Below, piece by piece: positions 26,943 through 34,718 of a stretch of 64,000 bases of DNA (positions within the stretch are counted from its first letter, which is position 1; every line of letters starts with the position of its first letter). The notes under the pieces are model-generated. The model made no database searches. It was not told the DNA's origin and saw only the letters and a list, made by a program, of their open reading frames with translations. Position numbers and translations under genes: made by a program. The DNA lies in the NCBI RefSeq assembly GCF_018325905.1, contig NZ_AP021901.1, positions 2,914,001 to 2,978,000 of the forward strand, written 5' to 3'. This DNA is from Pseudomonas sp. St316. Its GTDB lineage: Bacteria > Pseudomonadota > Gammaproteobacteria > Pseudomonadales > Pseudomonadaceae.

Positions 26943-28253
26943 TCAGCCAGCGAATGCCAGGCGCAATTCGGCACAGAGGCCGCCGCCGTCGCGGTTGCTC
27001 AGGATCAGTGAGCCGCCCATGGCGATCGCCAGTTGCTGGGCGATGGCCAAGCCCAGGCCGGTGCCGCCGGTTTCCCGGTTGCGCGAGCTTTCCACCCGGT
27101 AGAATGGCTTGAGCACTTCGGCCAGTTCCTGTTCGCTGATCCCGGGGCCACGGTCCAGTACCTGGATCGCCAGTTGGCCGTTGTCGGCCGGTTGCACCTG
27201 GATCTGCGCCGCGCCGCCGAACTTCAAGGCGTTGTCCACCAGGTTGACCAGCACCCGCCTCAGGGCGTGGGGGCGGGTGTCGATGACGGCGGCGTTTTTT
27301 CCGGACAATTGCACGTCCTTGCCCGTGTCCTGGTAGTCGAACACCAGGCTGTCGAGGAACGCATCCAGGCTGATCCGGCAACTGGCCTCGGTGGCGCCGT
27401 GGATGCTGCGGGCATAGGCCACGCCTTCACGCACCAGATGCTCCATTTCGCTCAAGTCGCTCCACAGCTTGTCCTTTTCGATTCCCTCGTCCATGAATTC
27501 GGCGCGCAGCTTCATGCGCGTGATCGGGGTCTGCAAGTCGTGGGAAATCGCCGCCAGCAACTGCATGCGCTCCTTGAGGTAGGCAGCGATGCGGTCCTGC
27601 ATGGCGTTGAATGCTTTGGCGGCATGCACCACTTCGGTCGGGCCTTTCTCGTCCAGACGCACGCTGTGGGCGTTCGGGTCGAGGGTTTCCACCGCGTCGG
27701 CCAACCGAGTCAGGGGGCTCACGGCAATGCGCACCGCCAGCCAGGTGCAGCCGATCAACAGCGCCAATTGCCCCAGCAAGACCACCGGTAGCCAGGGGGA
27801 GAGGGGCGTCATTGCCGGGCGTACGTCGATGGTCAGTGGGCTACCGTCGGCCAGGCGCAAGTGCGCCTGATAGTGCATGTTCGACCCGGGTATGCGTTTG
27901 AAAGCCAGGCCATAGGCCTGGCCGATGGCGTCCTGGATCGAGCTGACCGAGATCGGCGCGTCGGCAAGATCCATCGGTTGCCCGGGCTGGCCTTCGTCGA
28001 GCAGGTAGCCGTAATTGCGCCGGGCGAGCTTCGGCAGCCAGGCCTGGCGTTCGGCGGCCGGCAGGCGGTCGAGAATGGCGACGGAGGTCGAGACATCGGT
28101 TTCCAGGTTGCCGAGCATGGTCGACTTGGCGCTCTGGTAGCGCTCGTAGTACTGGACGCCGAACGACAGCCCCTGGGCCAGGACCAGGCCGATCAGGAAG
28201 ATCAGCGACAGCCTCGAGGCCAGCGTACGCGGCCAGCGCAACGACAGGCTCAT
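26943..28253 (-). CDS. Sensor histidine kinase of OmpR/EnvZ-type two-component system
   Basis: This 436-aa inner-membrane kinase has TM1 at about 15-35, a periplasmic loop of about 120 residues, TM2 at about 155-175, a HAMP domain (about 177-230) and a HisKA domain with the phospho-accepting His in AISHDLQTPITRMK. The HATPase domain has the N box LVNLVDNALKFG, G1 DRGPGIS and G2 GGTGLGLAIA. The periplasmic loop contains several Met and Tyr residues near the second TM (NMHYQAHLRL), but no clear metal site can be claimed. It overlaps the response regulator by four bases. Its placement between the DoxX and DUF2790 genes suggests that it senses the stress the peptide system answers, possibly copper. 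That is inference. Confidence 0.95.
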   Translation of the reverse strand: MSLSLRWPRTLASRLSLIFLIGLVLAQGLSFGVQYYERYQSAKSTMLGNLETDVSTSVAILDRLPAAERQAWLPKLARRNYGYLLDEGQPGQPMDLADAPISVSSIQDAIGQAYGLAFKRIPGSNMHYQAHLRLADGSPLTIDVRPAMTPLSPWLPVVLLGQLALLIGCTWLAVRIAVSPLTRLADAVETLDPNAHSVRLDEKGPTEVVHAAKAFNAMQDRIAAYLKERMQLLAAISHDLQTPITRMKLRAEFMDEGIEKDKLWSDLSEMEHLVREGVAYARSIHGATEASCRISLDAFLDSLVFDYQDTGKDVQLSGKNAAVIDTRPHALRRVLVNLVDNALKFGGAAQIQVQPADNGQLAIQVLDRGPGISEQELAEVLKPFYRVESSRNRETGGTGLGLAIAQQLAIAMGGSLILSNRDGGGLCAELRLAFAG

Positions 28254-28990
28254 ACCGAGGCCCCGAGGATCTCCACCGGCAGCGAGAACACGTAGCCTTC
28301 GCTGCGCACGGTCTTGATGTAGGCCGGCTCCCGGGCGTCGTCCAGCAGGCGCTGGCGCAAGCGGCTGACCAGCAGATCGATGGAGCGATCGAACAAGTCG
28401 GCGTCCCGCCCCTGGGTCAGGTTTAGCAACTGGTCGCGGTTGAGCACCCGTTGCGGATGGTCGAGAAATACCCGCAACAACCTATATTCGGCGCCGCTCA
28501 AGGCCACCAGGGTGCCGTCGGTGTCCAGCAGGTGGCGGGCGGTGGTGTCCAGGCGCCAGCGCCCGAACGCCAGCAGGCGACCGCTTTCGGTGACCACCAG
28601 GTTGGGCGGCAGCATGCGGGTGCGGCGCAGCACGGCGTTGATGCGCGCCAGCAGCTCGCGGGCGGCGAAAGGCTTGACCAGGTAATCGTCGGCGCCCATC
28701 TCCAGGCCGATGATGCGGTCGGTTTCATCGTTGCGCGCGGTGAGCATCAGCACCGGGGTGGCCTTGTGCTTGCCAGCCCGCAATTCCCGGCACAGCACCA
28801 GGCCGTCGTCGCCGGGCATCATGATGTCCAGCACGATCAGGTCCACCGGGGTGGTTTCCAGGAAGGCGCGCATCTGCCGGCCATCGGCGACGACGGTGGT
28901 GCGCAGGCCGTTCTTTTTCAGGTAGTTGCCAACCAGCTCTCTAATCTCGCGGTCGTCATCCACTATCAACACGTGATCGACATGATCCAT
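28250..28990 (-). CDS. OmpR-family response regulator
   Basis: A 246-aa regulator. The receiver domain (about 6-120) has the acidic pair DDD, the phospho-accepting Asp in LIVLDIMMPG, the TAR switch residue (MLTARND) and K in VKPF. The C-terminal winged helix (about 145-240) has the usual ALSGAEYRLLRVFLDHP and RSIDLLVSRLRQ segments. The ATG at 28990 is chosen because GAGGAG precedes it; longer in-frame starts have no ribosome binding site. It leads the operon with the kinase. The divergent region to the DUF2790 gene carries a TGTATC-N12-GATACA inverted repeat that is the best candidate for its operator. Confidence 0.95.
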   Translation of the reverse strand: MDHVDHVLIVDDDREIRELVGNYLKKNGLRTTVVADGRQMRAFLETTPVDLIVLDIMMPGDDGLVLCRELRAGKHKATPVLMLTARNDETDRIIGLEMGADDYLVKPFAARELLARINAVLRRTRMLPPNLVVTESGRLLAFGRWRLDTTARHLLDTDGTLVALSGAEYRLLRVFLDHPQRVLNRDQLLNLTQGRDADLFDRSIDLLVSRLRQRLLDDAREPAYIKTVRSEGYVFSLPVEILGASV

Positions 28991-29055
28991 GGTGCCCAGC
29001 TCCTCGACGTTTCGTTGTGAGCAGTCTACAGACGCCGGACGGCCCGGCTCGCGGC

Positions 29056-29098
29056 GGTTTGTATTGCAGTGTATCTGGCACGCGACGGATACACAGCG
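29056..29098 (+). promoter_or_regulatory. Candidate response-regulator operator (divergent RR / DUF2790 region)
   Basis: GGTTTGTAT-TG-CAGTGTATCTG followed by GGATACACA; within it TGTATC (29070-29075) and GATACA (29088-29093) form an inverted repeat with a 12-base spacer. The same element occurs upstream of DoxX and of the EGKCG precursor. Confidence 0.6.
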
Positions 29099-29213
29099 AT
29101 GCAAAAAGCCACCTGGCTCGATACAGGCGCGATACCTGCGCGGCATTCAATGGCGTCCATCGAGGCCACACAACAGGCCTCGGCAGATAAACCCATTGAA
29201 TCGAGGACTCGCC

Positions 29214-29477
29214 ATGAACAGCAAAGCCATCTACGCCGCCTGCCTTTTCGCTGCACTGAACATTTGCACCCTGTCGGCCCGGGCCGAAAGCAACGTGCAG
29301 GCGCAAACCTACACCTACGGCACCCACCTGGACATCCAGAACGTGCTGTCCCTTAGCGAAGACTCCGAGCCGACCTGCGGCGTGGTCAACGCCCATATGA
29401 CCTACCTGGATTCGGCAGGTCACAAGCAAGCCTTGGACTACCGCAAGTTTTCCGATCATTGCAGTGACGATAACTGA
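29214..29477 (+). CDS. DUF2790 family small secreted protein
   Basis: An 87-aa protein with a signal peptide (cleavage after ARA, about residue 24) and the DUF2790 core YTYGTHLDIQNVLSL followed by CGVVNAHMTYLDSAGH and DYRKFSDHC. Two Cys remain in the mature part and could form a disulfide. Function is unknown for the family, which is widespread in Pseudomonas periplasms and often duplicated. It is transcribed divergently from the response regulator and shares its putative operator, so co-regulation is likely. Start supported by a GAGGA ribosome binding site. Confidence 0.88.
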   Translation: MNSKAIYAACLFAALNICTLSARAESNVQAQTYTYGTHLDIQNVLSLSEDSEPTCGVVNAHMTYLDSAGHKQALDYRKFSDHCSDDN

Positions 29478-29510
29478 GTCGCCGTGGAAGCCAACTTGTG
29501 ACAGTAAACC

Positions 29511-29600
29511 CGTGGGAGCAAAGCTTGCTCGCGATAAACGATGACGCGGTTATTACCAGTAATCGAGGCGCCTGCATCGCGAGCAAGCTTTGCTCCCACA
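29511..29600. repeat. REP inverted pair (GGGAGCAAAGCTTGCTCGCGAT variant)
   Basis: GTGGGAGCAAAGC-TTGCTCGCGAT and its inverted copy flank a short AT-richer centre between the DUF2790 and DipZ-like genes. Confidence 0.85.
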
Positions 29601-29655
29601 GAGGCGCTGCCCGATTTGGTGTGTTCTGTCTATCTACCTACATTGAGGTGATGCC

Positions 29656-30864
29656 ATGTTTCTGATCGCTTTTCTCGGCGGGGTCCTGACGATCCTCAGC
29701 CCTTGTATCCTCCCCGTGGTGCCGTTTCTGTTTGCCCGGGCCAATCGCTCCCGTGGCTCTGTGTTGCTGACATTGGTCGGCATGGTGCTGACGTTCGCCC
29801 TGGTGTCGAGCCTGGCGGTGGCCAGCAGCGAATGGGTGCTGCGTGCCAGCAGCGTCGGCCGGCAAGTTGCCTTGGTGGTGATGGTGGTGTTTGCCTTGTC
29901 GCTGATCTTCAGTCGGGTCGGCACCTGGCTGGCGCGACCGCTGGTCAGCCTGGGCAATCGCCTGGACGCCGGTGCCGGGCGGATGGCCGGGCCTGTGGCT
30001 TCAGTGCTGATCGGAGTCGCCACCGGGTTGCTCTGGGCGCCGTGCGCCGGACCGATACTCGGGGTGATTCTGACCGGGGCCATGCTGCAAGGCGCCAGCG
30101 CACAAACCAGCCTGCTGCTGCTCGCCTACGGCCTGGGCAGTGCCTTGTCCCTGGGGACGCTGATTCTGGCCGGGCGCGGACTGGCCACACGCCTGAGACT
30201 CTCGCTGCCGATCACCACCTGGTTGCGTCGGGGAACAGGAGCGGTGGTGTTGCTGGCGGCCGTGGCGATTGGCACCGGGGCGGATGACCGCTTGCTGGCG
30301 GCGACTTCCTCGCAACAATCGGCTTCCTTGGAAAAAAGCTTGCTGGAGAACGTGCCCAAGGCCATCGACTATGTGGTGAGCAAGGCTGGCGCAAGTTCCA
30401 TGCCGGCCCTCGAATCCCAGGGCGCCATGCCTGCGCTGGACGGCGCGGTGCAATGGCTGAACTCGCCCCCGCTGAGCAGCGAATCACTCAAGGGCAAGGT
30501 GGTGCTGGTTGATTTCTGGACCTACGACTGCATCAACTGCCAGCACACCTTGCCCTATGTGAACGATTGGGCGAAGAAGTATGAAAAGGACGGGTTGGTA
30601 GTGATCGGTGTCCACACCCCGGAATACGGCTACGAGAAGATCATCGACAACGTGCGCGAGCAGGTGCGCAAGCTGGACATCCATTACCCGGTGGCGATCG
30701 ACAACCAGTATGCGATCTGGCGCGCCTTCAACAATCAGTACTGGCCGGCTCATTACTTCATCGATGCCAAGGGGCAGGTGCGCTACAGCCATTTTGGTGA
30801 AGGACGTTATGGCGAGCAGGAGCAGGTGATCCAGCAGTTGTTGCAGGAGGCGAAGGCGGGCTGA
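29656..30864 (+). CDS. dipZ: DipZ-like protein: CcdA/DsbD transmembrane domain fused to periplasmic thioredoxin domain
   Basis: A 402-aa fusion. Residues about 1-225 are a CcdA-type six-helix membrane domain with the two reactive cysteines in SPCILPVVPF and WAPCAGPI. Residues about 270-400 are a TlpA-like thioredoxin domain with the active site CINC (in DFWTYDCINCQHTLPYV) and the cis-Pro region WPAHYFID. Such proteins pass electrons from cytoplasmic thioredoxin across the membrane to periplasmic thiols. Residues in between form a linker of about 40. It follows the DUF2790 gene in the same direction with a REP pair between. Next to a cysteine-peptide system it may keep periplasmic thiols reduced, which is inference. 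Confidence 0.92.
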   Translation: MFLIAFLGGVLTILSPCILPVVPFLFARANRSRGSVLLTLVGMVLTFALVSSLAVASSEWVLRASSVGRQVALVVMVVFALSLIFSRVGTWLARPLVSLGNRLDAGAGRMAGPVASVLIGVATGLLWAPCAGPILGVILTGAMLQGASAQTSLLLLAYGLGSALSLGTLILAGRGLATRLRLSLPITTWLRRGTGAVVLLAAVAIGTGADDRLLAATSSQQSASLEKSLLENVPKAIDYVVSKAGASSMPALESQGAMPALDGAVQWLNSPPLSSESLKGKVVLVDFWTYDCINCQHTLPYVNDWAKKYEKDGLVVIGVHTPEYGYEKIIDNVREQVRKLDIHYPVAIDNQYAIWRAFNNQYWPAHYFIDAKGQVRYSHFGEGRYGEQEQVIQQLLQEAKAG

Positions 30865-30913
30865 GATCGGTGGCGAGGCGCTTGTGGGTGGCTAGGGGAC
30901 CTGTGTGAGCAAC

Positions 30914-31003
30914 TGTGGGAGCAAGGCTTGCCCGCGACGAACGATAACGCGGTTCACTTGTTAGACCGCGGCGCAGCTATCGCGGGCAAGCCTTGCTCCC
31001 ACA
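30914..31003. repeat. REP inverted pair (GGGAGCAAGGCTTGCCCGCGA variant)
   Basis: TGTGGGAGCAAGGC-TTGCCCGCGA and its inverted copy follow the DipZ-like gene. The rest of 30865-31115 shows no gene. Confidence 0.88.
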
Positions 31004-31115
31004 GTTGCCCCACAGATAAATTCCTCAGCACAAGAAATTGCCCAGCCGTGCTGGCCCCTTGCTCATTTGCATACAGTCAAACTTCTTTCCTTTCAGAAAG
31101 TTGGGCGACAAACCT

Positions 31116-31445
31116 ATGCGTATTTCTATGTGGGTCGTAGCGACGTTTCTCCTGGTTGCCGTCTCGCTTGAGGCCCAGGCCAGGGCACTGACGCAAAACC
31201 AGCAGTCGGTGTGCCGCTGGGGTTCGGATATCGCGGCAGGGGCGCAGGCGTCGAAGCTCTCTGGCGTCAGCCTGTACGGCGCGCGCAAGAAGCTGCAAGT
31301 GCGCAAGTTTTCCCGGCCCTGGATGCGCATGACCGCCCTGGGCATTACCGAGCAGACCTACAACAGCGCTTCGCGCCTCAAGCCGGTTGCGGTCAAGCAG
31401 ACCTACTACGAACAATGTGTCCGTCATGAGCTGGCGCGACGATAG
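31116..31445 (+). CDS. Hypothetical small secreted protein
   Basis: A 109-aa protein of unknown family. It has a clear signal peptide (WVVATFLLVAVSLEAQARA, cleavage near residue 23), then a basic mature domain of about 86 residues with two cysteines, one in QQSVCRWG and one in YYEQCVRH near the C-terminus. These could form one disulfide in the periplasm. The ATG at 31116 begins the signal peptide; a longer frame from 31038 would put 26 extra residues before it. No neighbour points to a role. Confidence 0.7.
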   Translation: MRISMWVVATFLLVAVSLEAQARALTQNQQSVCRWGSDIAAGAQASKLSGVSLYGARKKLQVRKFSRPWMRMTALGITEQTYNSASRLKPVAVKQTYYEQCVRHELARR

Positions 31446-31494
31446 GTCCTCAGGCTGGGCTGCGGCGGTGGGTTTGCAGCGATGGCGCACCTAG

Positions 31495-31660
31495 GCACGA
31501 GCAGCGCCTGACGTGGGTGATGGCCGGCAGCGGACATCCTTGAGGGCGCCGTCGAGTTTCACGGGGTTGCTGGCGTTGTATTCGCTCCAGTCGTGATAAG
31601 CCAGTGCTGCCGTGGTCATCGGTATTACGCAAAACCGATTCAGCAAAGGATAACGTTCAT
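31495..31660 (-). pseudogene. Possible remnant of a DUF6152-like small secreted protein
   Basis: The minus strand encodes ALAYHDWSEYNASNPVKLDG, which resembles the start of mature DUF6152-type proteins (A-H-H-x-W-S-x-Y-(D/N)-A-S/K-x-P-(V/L)-x-L-x-G). The ATG at about 31659 (ATGAACGTTATCCTTTGC) is in a different frame and meets a stop after a few codons, and the downstream frame turns into unrelated sequence and ends at 31491. This fits a small gene inactivated by a frameshift and 3' truncation. The match is from memory of the family and short, so confidence is low. Confidence 0.35.
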
Positions 31661-31686
31661 GGCAAGGTCTCCTTTGGCTGGTGGGT

Positions 31687-32241
31687 TCAACCGGGCAGGT
31701 ATTGGCGCCAGACCTTCCGTTCATCGAGTTGAAGCAACTGTTCCTCGCCTTCGCGGAACCGACGGTCGCAATCGAGGAAAAATTCATCGAGCTGCGGCGG
31801 TTTGATGCCGGTGCCACTGAGCATCCCATGGACTTGGCCACGGTGGTGGATCTGGTGTTCGAACAGATGCAGCAACAGCCGGTCGATCCGTTCGCGGACC
31901 ACGCCATCCACGCGTACCAGATCAACGGAGCGGGCGAGGTCTTTTTCTCGTAGGGTTTCGCACAATGCCAGCAGTTGCTGGTCGGTTCGGGTTTGGCTTT
32001 CCTTCAGTTGGGCAAAGACCAGGGTCTGGGAGAAGTCCTTGATCTGGCCCTCACGGTCGCCTTCCAGGGCGGTGAGGTAATAGCGGTCAACTTCCAGGAT
32101 GTGGCAAAGCGTGGCTTGGATGGACGGGAAGAACCCCGTGCGCGGCGCCACGTATTCGGCCTCGCTCAACTGCGCGCAGGCAGTGAGCAGTCGGTGATTG
32201 GCCCATTGATTGTTCAGGGCCTGGGCCAGGAAATAATTCAT
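31687..32241 (-). CDS. DinB family protein
   Basis: A 184-aa four-helix-bundle protein of the DinB/YfiT type, which are metal-dependent and often thiol-linked enzymes. The three usual metal-ligand histidines are present: H in TLCHILEVDRYY, and two in LFEHQIHHRGQVHGML. Length is normal for the family. The ATG at 32241 follows GGGAGA. The specific substrate cannot be told. A REP pair separates it from the hydroxyproline island. Confidence 0.9.
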   Translation of the reverse strand: MNYFLAQALNNQWANHRLLTACAQLSEAEYVAPRTGFFPSIQATLCHILEVDRYYLTALEGDREGQIKDFSQTLVFAQLKESQTRTDQQLLALCETLREKDLARSVDLVRVDGVVRERIDRLLLHLFEHQIHHRGQVHGMLSGTGIKPPQLDEFFLDCDRRFREGEEQLLQLDERKVWRQYLPG

Positions 32242-32344
32242 GGGAGTCTCCCGTTCGCGTCGATGCGCCGGTGCAAAAGAGTAGCAAAGTCTGTCAACGG
32301 GGACGTGCGGCTGGTCGGCTGGTTCCAGGGCACAGGGTGAACCC

Positions 32345-32433
32345 TGTGGGAGCGAGCCTGCTCGCGATGGCGCCGGCACATTTGGCACCATCGGGCCAGA
32401 CATTCCGCTATCGCGAGCAGGCTCGCTCCCACA
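32345..32433. repeat. REP inverted pair
   Basis: TGTGGGAGCGAGC-CTGCTCGCGAT with its inverted copy, between lhpC-like gene 3' end and the DinB start region. Confidence 0.9.
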
Positions 32434-32464
32434 TGGATTTCATCCGCTTCGGGAAGAGGCGGAC

Positions 32465-33382
32465 CTAAAGCCCCACATCCGGCAACACCGGCCGATTGGC
32501 CAGGGCCTTGGCCATGATCTGCTCCACATACACCCGGTCCGCTTCCGGCAAGGCCAGGCGCGGTGGGCGGGTGAGGGCGCTGCCGCGGCCGGCGATGGCT
32601 TCGCACAGCTTGATGCATTGCACCAGGTCGGCGCGGGCGTCCAGGTGCAGGATCGGCATCAGCCATTCGTAGATCGGCATGGCCTCGGCGAAGCGCCCGG
32701 CGCGGGCCAGGCGGAAAATGGTCTCGCCTTCCTGCGGGAATACGTTGGACATGCCCGAGACCCAACCTTCGGCCCCCACGGCGAGGCTTTCCAGCACCAC
32801 GTCATCGAGACCTGCGAACAACACAAAGCGATCGCCGACTTCGTTGCGCACGTCGATAAAGCGCCGGGTGTCGCCGGAGGAATCCTTGAAACACACCACG
32901 TTGTCGCAATCGGCCAGGGAAATCAGGATGTCCGGGGTCACGTCATTCTTGTAGATCGGTGGGTTGTTGTAGACCATCAGCGGCACGTCGGCGTGGCGGG
33001 CCACGTAGCGGAAATGCTCGGCGGTCTCGAAGGGCTTGGAGCCATAGACCAGCGCCGGCATCAGCATCACCCCATCGACGCCGACCTTGCGCACCGCGTT
33101 GGCAACCTTGGCGGCTTGCACGCTGGTGAATTCGGCCACGCCGCAGATCACCGGCACACGGCCACGGGAGGCATCCACCGCCACTTCGGTCACGGCGATT
33201 TTTTCCTCGGCGCTCAGGGAGGTGTTTTCCCCCACCGACCCGCAGACCACCAGGCCGGAAACACCGTCACGAATGACGTTGGAAATCACTTGGTGGGTTT
33301 TTTCCAGGTTGATGGAAAAGTCATCGTTGAATTGGGTGGTGACGGCTGGGAAGACGCCGCTCCAGTTGATGCGTTTGCTCAT
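32465..33382 (-). CDS. lhpC: DapA-family Pyr4H2C deaminase/dehydratase of hydroxyproline catabolism
   Basis: A 305-aa Schiff-base aldolase-superfamily enzyme. The catalytic Lys is in VVCFKDSSGD, the Tyr in PLMVYNNPPIY and the GxxGE-like loop reads CGSVGENTSLS. In hydroxyproline islands this member converts delta1-pyrroline-4-hydroxy-2-carboxylate to alpha-ketoglutarate semialdehyde. The assignment depends on context, since the same fold also makes dihydrodipicolinate synthase: the window holds the 4-hydroxyproline epimerase and D-hydroxyproline dehydrogenase that would supply its substrate. Upstream lies a REP pair and then the proline-racemase-family gene in the same direction. Confidence 0.88.
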   Translation of the reverse strand: MSKRINWSGVFPAVTTQFNDDFSINLEKTHQVISNVIRDGVSGLVVCGSVGENTSLSAEEKIAVTEVAVDASRGRVPVICGVAEFTSVQAAKVANAVRKVGVDGVMLMPALVYGSKPFETAEHFRYVARHADVPLMVYNNPPIYKNDVTPDILISLADCDNVVCFKDSSGDTRRFIDVRNEVGDRFVLFAGLDDVVLESLAVGAEGWVSGMSNVFPQEGETIFRLARAGRFAEAMPIYEWLMPILHLDARADLVQCIKLCEAIAGRGSALTRPPRLALPEADRVYVEQIMAKALANRPVLPDVGL

Positions 33383-33421
33383 GGTTGTCTCCGGTTGTTA
33401 ATGGTTTGTGGCGAGGGAATT

Positions 33422-33510
33422 TGTGGGAGCACAGCTTGCTCGCGATGCAGGCGCCTCGTTTCCCCTGGAAGACCGCGTCATCTTCATCGCGGGCAAGCCT
33501 TGCTCCCACA
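33422..33510. repeat. REP inverted pair
   Basis: TGTGGGAGCACAGC-TTGCTCGCGAT and an inverted GCGGGCAAGCC-TTGCTCCCACA copy lie between the deaminase and racemase-family genes. Confidence 0.85.
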
Positions 33511-33535
33511 GGGGGCGAAGCCAGTTCAAAAAGAG

Positions 33536-34563
33536 TCATGCGCCGGGCCAGGTGTCCGAAAGCCGATAACCCTGTGGCCACGGGTCGGCGGGGTCGAGCA
33601 ACAACTGATGCGTGCCGGTGATCCACGCGCGGCCGGCGATGCACGGATAAATCGCCGGGCGTCCGGCCACGTCGGTCAGTGAGTCGATGCGGCAGTGGAA
33701 TTCGGAACCGATGATCGAGCGGCCGATAAAACGCTCGCCGACCTGCATCAAACCCTTGGCCTGCAACACCGCCATGCGCGCCGAGCAGCCGGTGCCGGTG
33801 GGGGAACGGTCGATTTTGCCGGGCTGGATCACCACGGCATTGGCGCCGGTGGCGATGCCGTTTTCCCGGACGATGGGCGCTGCAATCTGGCAGAACGAGA
33901 TGTGCGACCAGTCGGGGTTCAGCGGATGCACGAAGCCCAGTTGTTCGTTGGCGGCGCGGGTGATCTTCAAGCCCACGGCCACCAGTTCGGCGGCTTCATC
34001 GGGGCGGATGGCAAAGCCCAGGCGCTGGGCGTCGACGATGACAAAACTGTCACCGCCGTAGGCGGTGTCCACCTGTAACGAGCCCAGGCCCTCGACTTCG
34101 ATCCAGGCATCAAGGCGGTCGGCGAAGGAGGGCACGTTCTTGATCTCGACCCGTTGCACCTTGCCGTCGCGGCAGTCGGCCACCGCTTCGATCAGGCCGC
34201 CCGGCGCTTCCAGCACCAGGCGGGTCTGGGGTTCGGTCATCGGCAGGATGCCGCTGTCCAGCAGCACGGTGGCCACGCACAACGAGTTGGAGCCGGACAT
34301 CGGTGGGGTGTCGGCCGGTTCCATGATGATCCAGGCCATTTGCGCCCGTGGGTCCTTGGCCGGCACCAGCAGGTTGACGTGGCGGAACACACCGCCACGG
34401 GGCTCGTTGAGGACGAAATTGCGCAGGGTCTGGTCCTGGGCGATCCAGCGGGATTGCTCCCACACCGTGGCGCCGGGGGTGGGGCGACGCCGCCGACGAT
34501 CACATCGCCGACTTCGCCTTCGGCGTGGCAACTGACTACATGGATGATTTTCGATGAGCGCAT
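33536..34563 (-). CDS. Proline racemase family enzyme, probable trans-3-hydroxyproline dehydratase (one-base frameshift near N-terminus)
   Basis: The intact protein would be 342 aa, from the ATG at 34563 ([20 protein letters not shown]). After VGGVAPPP the frame is lost, because the G run at 34475-34479 has five G where six would continue as [10 protein letters not shown]. Everything downstream is open. Both catalytic positions differ from a classic racemase: the first motif reads [11 protein letters not shown] (Ser in place of Cys) and the second SPTGTGCSA (Thr in place of Cys). Thr at the second site is typical of dehydratases acting on trans-3-hydroxyproline, but I cannot fix the substrate. 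Neighbours on both sides belong to hydroxyproline catabolism. The frameshift may be real or an assembly error. Confidence 0.85.
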
Positions 34564-34594
34564 TGGCTGCTCCTTGTGTTGTCTTGGCGGGCTT

Positions 34595-34707
34595 CATCGC
34601 GAGCAAGCTCGCTCCCACACTGATTTGGGTGCACCACCGAATCTGTGAAAGTGACCAACTGATTGGTGAGCACTACCGAACCCTGTGGGAGCGAGCTTGC
34701 TCGCGAT
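34595..34707. repeat. Two REP elements between racemase-family gene and ABC transporter
   Basis: CATCGCGAGCAAGC-TCGCTCCCACA at 34595-34619 and TGTGGGAGCGAGC-TTGCTCGCGAT at 34684-34707, pointing outward from each other, unlike the usual doublets. Confidence 0.85.
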
Positions 34708-34718
34708 AGGGCCATTCG

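Noticed and set aside
32465..33382. Housekeeping dihydrodipicolinate synthase (dapA)
   Set aside because: Family motifs are shared, but the surrounding hydroxyproline genes make Pyr4H2C deaminase the better call.
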